Assembly: GCA_030836185.1 (NCBI GenBank) | Contig: JAURQH010000099.1 | Coordinates: 1-64,000, forward strand | From: Planctomycetota bacterium | Lineage (GTDB): Bacteria; Planctomycetota; Planctomycetia; Planctomycetales; Planctomycetaceae | Direction of reading: 5' to 3' | Length of the DNA stretch: 64,000 nucleotides | Shown here: positions 57,562-64,000 of the stretch, in pieces | How the letters are laid out: each line of letters begins with the position of its first letter | How positions within the stretch are numbered: the stretch's first letter is position 1 | The notes under the pieces: generated by a model | What the model was told of the DNA's origin: nothing | The model's input: only the letters and a program-made list of their open reading frames with translations | The model's database searches: none | Program-made: the position numbers and the translations under genes

Positions 57562-57759
57562 GTGGTTAAGTTGCGTCTGCGAGACAACGAAAACATTAAC
57601 GATGCGGTCAAACGATTTCGTAAACTGGTCGAACATGCCGGCATCAAAAAAGAGATGCGTCGTCGGGAATATTACGAGAAGCCGAGCGACGAGAAACGTC
57701 GTGCTCGCCGTCGCGCAGAACGCCGCAATAAATTGCAGCGCCTCTCTGGTGGACTCTGA
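57562..57759 (+). CDS. rpsU: 30S ribosomal protein S21
   Basis: A 65-residue basic protein of the small ribosomal subunit: [20 protein letters not shown], then [14 protein letters not shown] and a basic tail [16 protein letters not shown]. The start is GTG at 57562, fixed by a strong GAGGAGG site about 7 bases upstream; the longer frame from 57415 has no such support. It lies about 190 bases after thyX and is followed by its own terminator, so it is probably a single-gene unit. Confidence 0.94.
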   Translation: MVKLRLRDNENINDAVKRFRKLVEHAGIKKEMRRREYYEKPSDEKRRARRRAERRNKLQRLSGGL

Positions 57760-57799
57760 TTCCACGAGAGCCTGAGTCTACGCGGCTCATCGATACACA

Positions 57800-57835
57800 A
57801 AGCCGAAGTGTTCTATTGAATGCTTCGGCTTTTTT
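57800..57835 (+). terminator. Rho-independent terminator of rpsU
   Basis: AAGCCGAAG at 57800-57808 pairs exactly with CTTCGGCTT at 57823-57831 around a 14-base loop, followed by further T residues. It lies 40 bases after the rpsU stop. Confidence 0.88.
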
Positions 57836-57883
57836 CGTGCATCGGCAAGTTGAAGAGACCTCAATAGCGACCAAGCGATAAGG

Positions 57884-58219
57884 TTAATTATTTTCGTTGA
57901 TTTCATCATCAACATTCGCACAATTGCCAGCAGGTTCTGCTTCTCTAATGGCATCTTCGTATTTCAGTATTAGGGATTTCCAAATAGGCATCCATTTGGC
58001 TTGATAGTATTCTTCGTAAATACGAAATACAAAGATCGAGAGTAAGGCCAAGAATACCAGCAGCATGTCATTCGTCCAAAATCCATATCCCCCCATGATC
58101 AAGCTGATCACCAGATAGCTGGCAAGAAATTGGTAACCTTTACCCGGCAGCTCATTGCTTGTCGTGAAATCAATCAGATATTGCTCTTGCGAATTGAAGT
58201 CTGGTCTCGGCATTATCAT
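57884..58219 (-). CDS. Small two-helix membrane protein of unknown function
   Basis: A 111-residue protein with two adjacent hydrophobic segments (YQFLASYLVISLIMGGYGF and MLLVFLALLSIFVFRIY), a cytoplasmic-type N-terminus, and an acidic C-terminal tail. No family is recognised. It begins 9 bases after the stop of the sigma-54 activator gene on the same strand, so they are probably cotranscribed. A second ATG two codons in is an alternative start. Confidence 0.65.
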   Translation of the reverse strand: MIMPRPDFNSQEQYLIDFTTSNELPGKGYQFLASYLVISLIMGGYGFWTNDMLLVFLALLSIFVFRIYEEYYQAKWMPIWKSLILKYEDAIREAEPAGNCANVDDEINENN

Positions 58220-58228
58220 TATCGCTTT

Positions 58229-60196
58229 CTATTCATCTCCGCCGACTTCGGACATGTCGAGGTGCTTCATTTTGCGGTAGAGGTTGGAGCGATGGACGCC
58301 GAGGAGTCGGGCCGCTTCACTGACGTTATCCTGCACACGTTTGATGGCGCGACGAATAAACTCTCGCTGGAATTGTTTGGTGGCATCATCAAGGGGAAGG
58401 TCTTCAGAAGGTTCCAATCCGCTTGCTTGCCGTTCGGGGCTCAGAATAAACGCCAAATCGTCGGCTTGCACCTTGTCTCCCACGGTGAGAAACGAGACGC
58501 GTTCCATTAAGTTTCGCAATTCGCGAACATTGCCAGGCCAAGCATGTGATTGCAATCGCCGACGGGCATCCATCGTGAGGATCAATGTGGGGCGATTGGC
58601 TTGACCGCAGAATTGCTGCAAAAAATGTTCGGCCAGTGGAAGGATATCTTCTGGTCGTTCGCGTAACGGCAAGAGATCAATGGTCACAACGCTCAGTCGG
58701 TAATACAGGTCTTCCCGAAATTTGCCTTCAGCCACTTTTTTGGCAAGATCGGAATTTGTCGCTGCCAAAACTCGCACATCAATGGGAATCGTTTGCGCGC
58801 CGCCAACTCGAGTGATTACTTTTTGCTCCAGCACTCGAAGTAGCTTTGCCTGCCCTCCGGGTGACATGTCGCCAATTTCATCAAGGAACAGCGTCCCCCC
58901 GTCAGCCAGTTCAAACTTGCCTTCCCGAGCTTCTTTCGCATCGGTGAACGCTCCCTTTTCGTGACCGAAGAGTTCGCTTTCGAGGAGTGTTTCCGTCAAT
59001 GCCGCACAGTTGACGGCGATGAAGGGCTGGTCTTTGCGCGGTCCTTGATAATGCAGGGACTGGCTGACAACTTCTTTGCCGGTGCCGGATTCTCCCAGGA
59101 TCAATACCGGAAGGTCGGTTCCCGCTAAACGATTGACGGTATCTTTCAGCGCCTCCATTGAGGAACTTTCGCCGACAATATGTACTCCCTGCGTCACTTG
59201 TTGAGAAAGCTGTTGATGCGAACGAATCAGCTCTTCCCGTTCGCGTGTTTGTTTGAGGGCGTTGGCGGCTTGAGTGCCCAACAGAGACAGGATTTCGCCA
59301 TCTGTCTCGTTGAATCGCCCAGCCAGTTTGTTGATCACTTCGAATGCGCCAATCAACTTCCCGGCACCATCTTTCAGGGGACAGCACAACAGAGAATCTG
59401 TTTTATACCCGCTTTGTTGATCGACACTTTGGTTAAATCTTGTGTCGGAGTAGGCATCATTGACGATGACTGTGTTTTGTGTCTGGATCACTTCTCCCAC
59501 GATTCCGCGGTCGTCGGGAATCCGCAATGAACCACCATCGATGCCAAGCGCGGGAACTGCGACGACTTCGTGCTGATCCTGATCCCAGAGAAAGATACTG
59601 GCCCGGTCTGATTCGAGAACCTGAGTCGCTTTTTCGGCAATCACCTTCAGTAATGATTCTGTACTGGACTCACTCGCAAACGCGACGGACACGTCGATAA
59701 TACTTTTCAGTCGAGTGGAGAAGTTTCGGTCTTCCGAGAGCCTCTCGCAGAGTTCGACGGCTTCGGCGAGCATTTGTGCGGCTTGCCAGGCAGCCACCGC
59801 ACGTTCGTCGTCAATGGACTTTCCACCGAAAGCAAGAACACCCGTGATTCGTCCACCGCTATGGATGGGAACAACCAGCCAGATCAAACCCAAGTGAGCG
59901 GCGAAGACGGCCTCTTCACGATCAAGCACATCATCACGCCACGTCAGGTCGAAGGCATCGTCGGCTTGTCGGCCGCTGCTCGCGAGTAACGACCACTGTT
60001 CTCCGCGCATCCACCACTGGCAACTTTGTGCGGAAAACTCCGCAGAGAGTTCGGGCAAAAGTTGTTTCAGAAGTGAGTTACGATCTGGCTCTTCGTAAAG
60101 ACCTCGCATCAGACGTTCGGACCAGTCGGCGAGAACGGCATCTTCTCCGCTCTGTAACTCGGCTCGCGAGATCCAATGTGGTGAGGTAACAGACAT
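58229..60196 (-). CDS. Sigma-54-dependent transcriptional activator with GAF sensor domains
   Basis: A 655-residue bacterial enhancer-binding protein. Residues 1-150 look like a degenerate GAF domain, and 165-315 is a clear GAF domain ([20 protein letters not shown]). The AAA+ domain (340-565) has Walker A GESGTGKE at 368-375, [13 protein letters not shown] with the sigma-54 contact loop at 415-420 reading GAFTDA instead of GAFTGA, and Walker B LFLDEIGD. The Fis-type HTH is at about 624-645 ([17 protein letters not shown]). It would bind upstream of sigma-54 promoters in response to a small-molecule or redox signal sensed by GAF; the ligand is unknown. Confidence 0.93.
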   Translation of the reverse strand: MSVTSPHWISRAELQSGEDAVLADWSERLMRGLYEEPDRNSLLKQLLPELSAEFSAQSCQWWMRGEQWSLLASSGRQADDAFDLTWRDDVLDREEAVFAAHLGLIWLVVPIHSGGRITGVLAFGGKSIDDERAVAAWQAAQMLAEAVELCERLSEDRNFSTRLKSIIDVSVAFASESSTESLLKVIAEKATQVLESDRASIFLWDQDQHEVVAVPALGIDGGSLRIPDDRGIVGEVIQTQNTVIVNDAYSDTRFNQSVDQQSGYKTDSLLCCPLKDGAGKLIGAFEVINKLAGRFNETDGEILSLLGTQAANALKQTREREELIRSHQQLSQQVTQGVHIVGESSSMEALKDTVNRLAGTDLPVLILGESGTGKEVVSQSLHYQGPRKDQPFIAVNCAALTETLLESELFGHEKGAFTDAKEAREGKFELADGGTLFLDEIGDMSPGGQAKLLRVLEQKVITRVGGAQTIPIDVRVLAATNSDLAKKVAEGKFREDLYYRLSVVTIDLLPLRERPEDILPLAEHFLQQFCGQANRPTLILTMDARRRLQSHAWPGNVRELRNLMERVSFLTVGDKVQADDLAFILSPERQASGLEPSEDLPLDDATKQFQREFIRRAIKRVQDNVSEAARLLGVHRSNLYRKMKHLDMSEVGGDE

Positions 60197-60432
60197 ATAT
60201 CGACTTCCGTGAATGGCTGAATGGCAAGAAAGAATCGATTCGACGACAGTCGAGTTGTATTCGATCTTTCCCTCTTGTCAATTTGACATGCTCGACCGGT
60301 ATGGAATCAAAAAGAAACTGGTCAATTTTGAATCTTTTGTATGGATGTTTTTTTGGGAAAAAAACCGTATCCTGTCACAAAAGCGTTGTGTCGGGGAAAT
60401 CAACATATACTGATTTATTGAAGGTGACACCA

Positions 60433-60720
60433 ATGATCTGTCTCAATGTGATACTGACCGTTAAGAACGAAGCTGATATTTCGCAGGTGAAAGACCTGTT
60501 GGTTCAGCAAAGTGAGATGACACTGAAAGAACCTGGTTGCCTTCGTTTTGAAGTGTATCATTCCCAATCCGACCCACAGATATTCATTCTGAACGAACGC
60601 TGGGAATCAGAAGACTCTCTCGATGTTCACCGGAATGCGGAAGCCTGTTCCACGATTTACTTCCCCAAAGTCGTCCCACTTTGTGACCGTGTCCCACATC
60701 CGTCGACTCTGGTCGAATAA
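60433..60720 (+). CDS. Antibiotic-biosynthesis-monooxygenase (ABM) domain protein
   Basis: A 95-residue single-domain protein with the dimeric ferredoxin-like ABM/YgiN fold: ICLNVILTVKNEADISQVKD, EMTLKEPGCLRFEVY, IFILNERWESEDSLDVH and a final FPKVVPL segment. YgiN-like members are quinol monooxygenases or related small oxidoreductases; the substrate is not evident. AAGGTGA lies 7 bases before the ATG, overriding the longer frame from 60283. It precedes ilvD by 55 bases on the same strand. Confidence 0.85.
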   Translation: MICLNVILTVKNEADISQVKDLLVQQSEMTLKEPGCLRFEVYHSQSDPQIFILNERWESEDSLDVHRNAEACSTIYFPKVVPLCDRVPHPSTLVE

Positions 60721-60775
60721 GCCAACGCCTGATCGTTCATTACCACACAATTTCCACTTTCGAATTTAGACTGCC

Positions 60776-62458
60776 ATGACCGAACTCAATAAATACTCGC
60801 AACGAATCACACAACCCGCCTCTCAAGGTGCCTCGCAAGCAATGCTGTATGCCACAGGCATGCAACCGGACGACATGAACAAGCCGCAAATCGGCATCGC
60901 TTCTATGTGGTACGAAGGCAACTCGTGCAACATGCACCTGAATGACCTGGCCGCCAAAGTAAATGAAGGGGTTGAAAAAGCCGACATGGTTGGCATGCGG
61001 TTCAATACCATCGGCGTGAGTGACGGTATCTCGATGGGAACGGAAGGCATGTCGTTCTCGTTGCAGTCGCGAGACTTGATTGCCGATTCCATCGAAACCG
61101 TCATGTCGGCACAATGGTACGATGCCAATATCTCCATCCCCGGTTGTGACAAAAACATGCCGGGTTGTTTGATTGCTATGGCTCGCTTAAACCGTCCTTC
61201 GATCATGGTGTATGGCGGAACGATTAAAGCCGGTTGCGGAAGTCTGGTTCGCGAGAAGCTGGATATCGTTTCCGCATTTCAGTCTTACGGTCAGAAGCTA
61301 TCCGATGCGATTACCGAAGAGGAACGAAAAGACATCGTTCAGAACAGTTGTCCCGGAGCGGGAGCGTGCGGTGGAATGTACACCGCCAACACAATGTCTT
61401 CTGCGATTGAAACACTCGGAATGTCTCTGCCTTATAGTTCTTGCACACCGGCAGTCGATGGTGGGAAGATCGAAGAATGTCTCAAGGCGGGTGAAGCGAT
61501 TAAGATTCTGTTGGAAAAGGACATCAAGCCTCGCGACATCATGACTCGTGATGCCTTCGAGAACGCGATGGTGATCATCATGGCTTTGGGCGGCTCGACG
61601 AACGCGGTTCTGCACCTCATTGCGATGGCTCGTGCTGCTGATATTGATTTGACCATCGATGACTTCCAGGCGGTCAGTGACCGAGTTCCTTACATCGCCG
61701 ACCTCAAGCCTTCCGGGAAATACGTCATGGAAGATCTCCATGCTATTGGCGGGATTCCTGCCGTCCAGAAATATTTGCTGGAGAAGGGTTATCTCAAAGG
61801 GGATTGCCTGACTTGCACCGGAAAGACACTGGCCGAAAATGTAGCCGACTTGCCGGGACTTGCAGAAGGTCAGGATATTATTCACACGGTCGAAAAACCA
61901 ATTAAATCAAGTGGTCATCTACGAATCATGCGAGGTAATTTTGCACCGGAAGGGGCCGTTGCCAAGATTACTGGAAAAGAAGGCCTCGTCTTTACCGGAA
62001 CTGCCAATGTCTTTGATTCCGAAGAAGACATGCTCAAAGGTTTGGAAGATGGCAAGATCCAAAAAGGAGACGTGATCATCATCCGCTACGAAGGCCCTAA
62101 AGGTGGTCCTGGCATGCCGGAAATGCTCACGCCTACTTCCGCCATTATGGGGGCCGGTTTAGGTTCCGATGTCGCTTTGATGACCGACGGTCGTTTCTCG
62201 GGTGGTTCGCACGGCTTTATTGTCGGACATGTGACACCGGAAGCGCAGGAAGGGGGGCCGATTGCTCTCGCCCAAAATGGTGACACGATTACCATCAATG
62301 CTGAATCTAATACAATCTCGATTGAAGTTGACTCAGAGGAATTGAAAGCTCGTAAAGACACTTGGACACCGCCACCATTCAAAGCCACTCGCGGCACTTT
62401 GTACAAATACATCAAGTGCGTGAAGTCTGCTTCTGAGGGGTGTGTGACGGATGAGTAG
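60776..62458 (+). CDS. ilvD: Dihydroxy-acid dehydratase
   Basis: IlvD dehydrates 2,3-dihydroxy-isovalerate and -methylvalerate to the 2-oxoacids in valine, leucine and isoleucine synthesis. The 560-residue protein shows [19 protein letters not shown], the Fe-S cysteine region [40 protein letters not shown] and [16 protein letters not shown] with the active-site serine. The three cysteines (near 55, 123 and 195) fit a [2Fe-2S]/[4Fe-4S] cluster. No other ilv genes are adjacent. Confidence 0.96.
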   Translation: MTELNKYSQRITQPASQGASQAMLYATGMQPDDMNKPQIGIASMWYEGNSCNMHLNDLAAKVNEGVEKADMVGMRFNTIGVSDGISMGTEGMSFSLQSRDLIADSIETVMSAQWYDANISIPGCDKNMPGCLIAMARLNRPSIMVYGGTIKAGCGSLVREKLDIVSAFQSYGQKLSDAITEEERKDIVQNSCPGAGACGGMYTANTMSSAIETLGMSLPYSSCTPAVDGGKIEECLKAGEAIKILLEKDIKPRDIMTRDAFENAMVIIMALGGSTNAVLHLIAMARAADIDLTIDDFQAVSDRVPYIADLKPSGKYVMEDLHAIGGIPAVQKYLLEKGYLKGDCLTCTGKTLAENVADLPGLAEGQDIIHTVEKPIKSSGHLRIMRGNFAPEGAVAKITGKEGLVFTGTANVFDSEEDMLKGLEDGKIQKGDVIIIRYEGPKGGPGMPEMLTPTSAIMGAGLGSDVALMTDGRFSGGSHGFIVGHVTPEAQEGGPIALAQNGDTITINAESNTISIEVDSEELKARKDTWTPPPFKATRGTLYKYIKCVKSASEGCVTDE

Positions 62459-62460
62459 AT

Positions 62461-62608
62461 TTAGTGAGTAGTTACTAGCAATTAGAAATTAGTAAAATAA
62501 GAGAAGGGGCGGTCAATCATGAGAGCCGGAGACTTCGGTCGATAGTTCAGCGATGATGCAAGTTGCTACTTTCCAGTTTTCAGTTTCCAATTTCTAGTTT
62601 CCAAATCC
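62461..62608. repeat. Low-complexity AT-rich spacer with repeated TTTC-AGT/TAG words
   Basis: Contains TAGCAATTAGAAATTAGTAA near 62478 and, about 70-100 bases on, CAGTTTTCAGTTTCCAATTT then CTAGTTTCC. The two halves are roughly complementary in sense (AATTAGAAATTAG versus CCAATTTCTAG). It directly precedes the CDF gene. Confidence 0.4.
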
Positions 62609-63516
62609 ATGCACGGCCCACCCGGACATCATCACGATCATTCCCATGATCACGGTTCACTGAATCGCAAGCGTCTCGGTTGGGCCTTTGCCATGTCTTC
62701 GATCTACATGGTGGCCGAGTTCGTTGGCGGCTGGCTGACGAATTCGCTCGCTTTACTGGCTGATGCCGGGCATATGTTGTCCGATGTGGGAGCCTTGGCA
62801 CTCAGTTTCTTTGCCATCTGGATTGCGGGACGGCCTTCACCGTCTCACCGCACCTACGGCTATTATCGCGCCGAGATTCTGGCGGCGTTGGTCAATGGTG
62901 CGTCATTAATCGCGATTGCCTTGATGATTTTCTGGGAAGCTGTTCAGCGTTTTCAATCACCTGAAGAAGTTGCCGGGCCGATGATGATGGGGATCGCGGT
63001 GGGTGGATTGGTCATCAATTTGATTTCCATGTCGATCCTGCATGGAGGGCGCGATGAAAGCCTCAACCTTCGCGGAGCCTGGTTGCATGTGATGATGGAT
63101 GCTTTGGGGTCGGTGGGAGCGATTCTCGCCGGACTGGCTATCTGGCAGTTTGGCTGGCAGTGGGTCGATCCGCTCGCCTCAATTCTGTTTGGCCGTTGGT
63201 GATTTATTCCTCGTGGCGGCTGTTGGCTGAAGCGGTCTCGGTCTTGATGGAGAGTGCGCCCGCAAATATTGATGTGGATGAAGTTCATGACGCAATGACT
63301 GATGTGGCCGGCGTTGCCGAAATTCATGATTTGCATGTCTGGACGATTACCAGCGGACTGATTTCATTATCTGCGCATGCGGTCGTGACAGATCATCACT
63401 CTGATACCGAGACATTAAGGGCAATGCGAGAGATGTTACATGACCGTTTCGGTATCAACCACATTACGATCCAGATCGAGCCAGAAGGCTTTGAGGAAAG
63501 GCCAATTCCTGTCTGA
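62609..63516 (+). pseudogene. Cation diffusion facilitator transporter gene with a frameshift
   Basis: The first frame (62609-63202) encodes a His-rich N-terminus (HHHDHSHDHGS) and CDF membrane helices with metal site residues LLADAGHMLSDVGALALSF and WLHVMMDALGSVGAIL, then stops at VDPLASILFGRW. The continuation is in another frame: LVIYSSWRLLAEAVSVLMES and a C-terminal cytoplasmic domain (DVAGVAEIHDLHVWTITSG, HAVVTDHH). CDF proteins read DPLxSxLxxLLIxYSSWRLL without a break, so one base is missing near 63190-63200. Metal specificity (zinc or cobalt) is typical of the family. A sequencing error would give an intact gene. Confidence 0.85.
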
Positions 63517-63542
63517 GGGGGTCGCGATGTGACATGTTTTTG

Positions 63543-63569
63543 TTGACAAAGCGGGCTGTGGGTTATAAA
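63543..63569 (+). promoter_or_regulatory. Putative promoter
   Basis: TTGACA at 63543-63548 and TATAAA at 63564-63569 with a 15-base spacer, shorter than the usual 17. It lies about 90 bases upstream of the last gene's start, followed directly by a palindrome. Confidence 0.4.
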
Positions 63570-63570
63570 T

Positions 63571-63586
63571 TGGACGCATGTGTCCA
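63571..63586. promoter_or_regulatory. Near-perfect 16-base palindrome, operator candidate
   Basis: TGGACGCATGTGTCCA: the arms TGGACGCA and TGTGTCCA match in seven of eight positions when reverse-complemented. Its place just after the -10-like element suits a dimeric repressor. No regulator is identified. Confidence 0.4.
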
Positions 63587-63659
63587 GAAATGTGTGGTTC
63601 CGAAAAATTCCATAAAGATTTCAGTATCACCTTTTCGATTCATCTGACCGGAGGCAATT

Positions 63660-64000
63660 ATGAACTCATCAATCCGCTTCTCTTTTTGTCTCATGATGGT
63701 TTATTGCTTGAGCCTCACGTTGTTCGCAGACGAGCCAATCTCAGTTGAGAAAGCCGGCGGAGAAACCGCGAACGTCGAAATCGATCAGAAGCTGATCAAA
63801 CGGCTTTCGATCAAGCAGGCTCAAGATCGTGCCAAGCTGCTCCACAATGTTTATTCTTCAACATTGGATGTCATGCATCACCACTATTTTCGTGAGGACC
63901 GGTCAGCGATTCCAGCGCGCGTCATGGTCGATATCTTCGCTGAACTGGAGGAGAAAGAAAGTATCAAAGCTGGCTGGATCAGCGTGAATGCCAAGCCGAT
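63660..64000 (+). CDS. Secreted protein, N-terminal part (runs off the window)
   Basis: 113 codons visible. The signal peptide (MNSSIRFSFCLMMVYCLSLTLFA) is followed by a charged linker and a helical region with VYSSTLDVMHHHYF and RAIPARV-like text (SAIPARVMVDIFAELEEKES, then KAGWISVNAKP). The YSSTLDVMHHHY stretch resembles Tll0287-like/DUF3365 domains associated with haem proteins, but only the start is visible, so this is weak. GGAGGCAATT before ATG 63660 is a strong ribosome-binding site. Confidence 0.6.
   Translation, partial: MNSSIRFSFCLMMVYCLSLTLFADEPISVEKAGGETANVEIDQKLIKRLSIKQAQDRAKLLHNVYSSTLDVMHHHYFREDRSAIPARVMVDIFAELEEKESIKAGWISVNAKP

Overview
The window looks like a chromosomal segment of a planctomycete, probably a marine Planctomycetales/Gimesia-type organism. 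This is inferred from gene content. It carries a prepilin-leader DUF1559 protein, a DUF1501 protein with a twin-arginine leader, a formylglycine sulfatase, two giant PVC-type haem-binding (CxxCH) proteins, an SHD1-domain protein, DUF1207 and DUF4349 proteins, a lone formylmethanofuran dehydrogenase subunit B, and LL-diaminopimelate aminotransferase. No phage, plasmid or CRISPR signature is visible. The only clear mobile element is the 3' end of an IS5-type insertion sequence at the left edge.

Layout. 1-1.7 kb: the IS remnant runs into a lipoprotein serine protease gene. 1.75-5.4 kb (minus strand): dapL-hslV-hslU-DUF2237. 5.6-13.8 kb (plus): a signalling island with a hybrid histidine kinase carrying two receivers, a stand-alone receiver, a receiver-linked class III nucleotide cyclase, a small unknown protein, and a Hanks-type kinase fused to a cyclic-nucleotide-binding domain. 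13.9-16 kb (minus): DJ-1/PfpI protein, DUF423 protein and M19 dipeptidase. 16-18 kb: a CBS-domain cation/proton antiporter, then a CAT-anticodon tRNA. 18.6-21 kb: an ECF sigma factor, an unassigned stretch and a DUF1559 pseudopilin. 21-28 kb: a copper P-type ATPase divergent from a creatininase-family gene, then a secreted hydrolase, a HEAT-repeat protein and FhcB. 28-37.6 kb: a CehA-like metallohydrolase, small secreted proteins, a lone E2-type acyltransferase domain, a sulfatase, a PQQ-type beta-propeller and a DUF4349 lipoprotein. 37.9-49.3 kb: two paralogous SGNH/dehydrogenase/HEAT/cupredoxin/cytochrome c proteins flanking a DUF1207 protein and followed by a membrane acyltransferase. 49.4-52 kb: a broken SHD1-domain gene and a DUF1501 protein. 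52-54 kb: a gene-free island dense in hairpins and degenerate repeats. 54-64 kb: lipoprotein, bestrophin, thyX, rpsU, a sigma-54 activator, a monooxygenase-like protein, ilvD, a frameshifted CDF transporter gene and the start of a secreted protein.

The best candidate for an unusual system is the signalling island. A phosphorelay appears able to feed a receiver-cyclase, and two genes downstream lies a protein kinase whose own cyclic-nucleotide-binding domain keeps the phosphate-binding Gly-Glu and Arg residues. The simplest reading is two-component input to cyclic nucleotide to Ser/Thr phosphorylation in one gene cluster, an arrangement analogous to eukaryotic cGMP-dependent kinase. The cyclase has an exchanged Lys/Asp pair at the base-recognition positions, so its product is uncertain. 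Three genes show lesions readable from sequence: loss of the start region next to the IS end, an in-frame TAA in the SHD1 gene, and a one-base frameshift in the CDF transporter gene.
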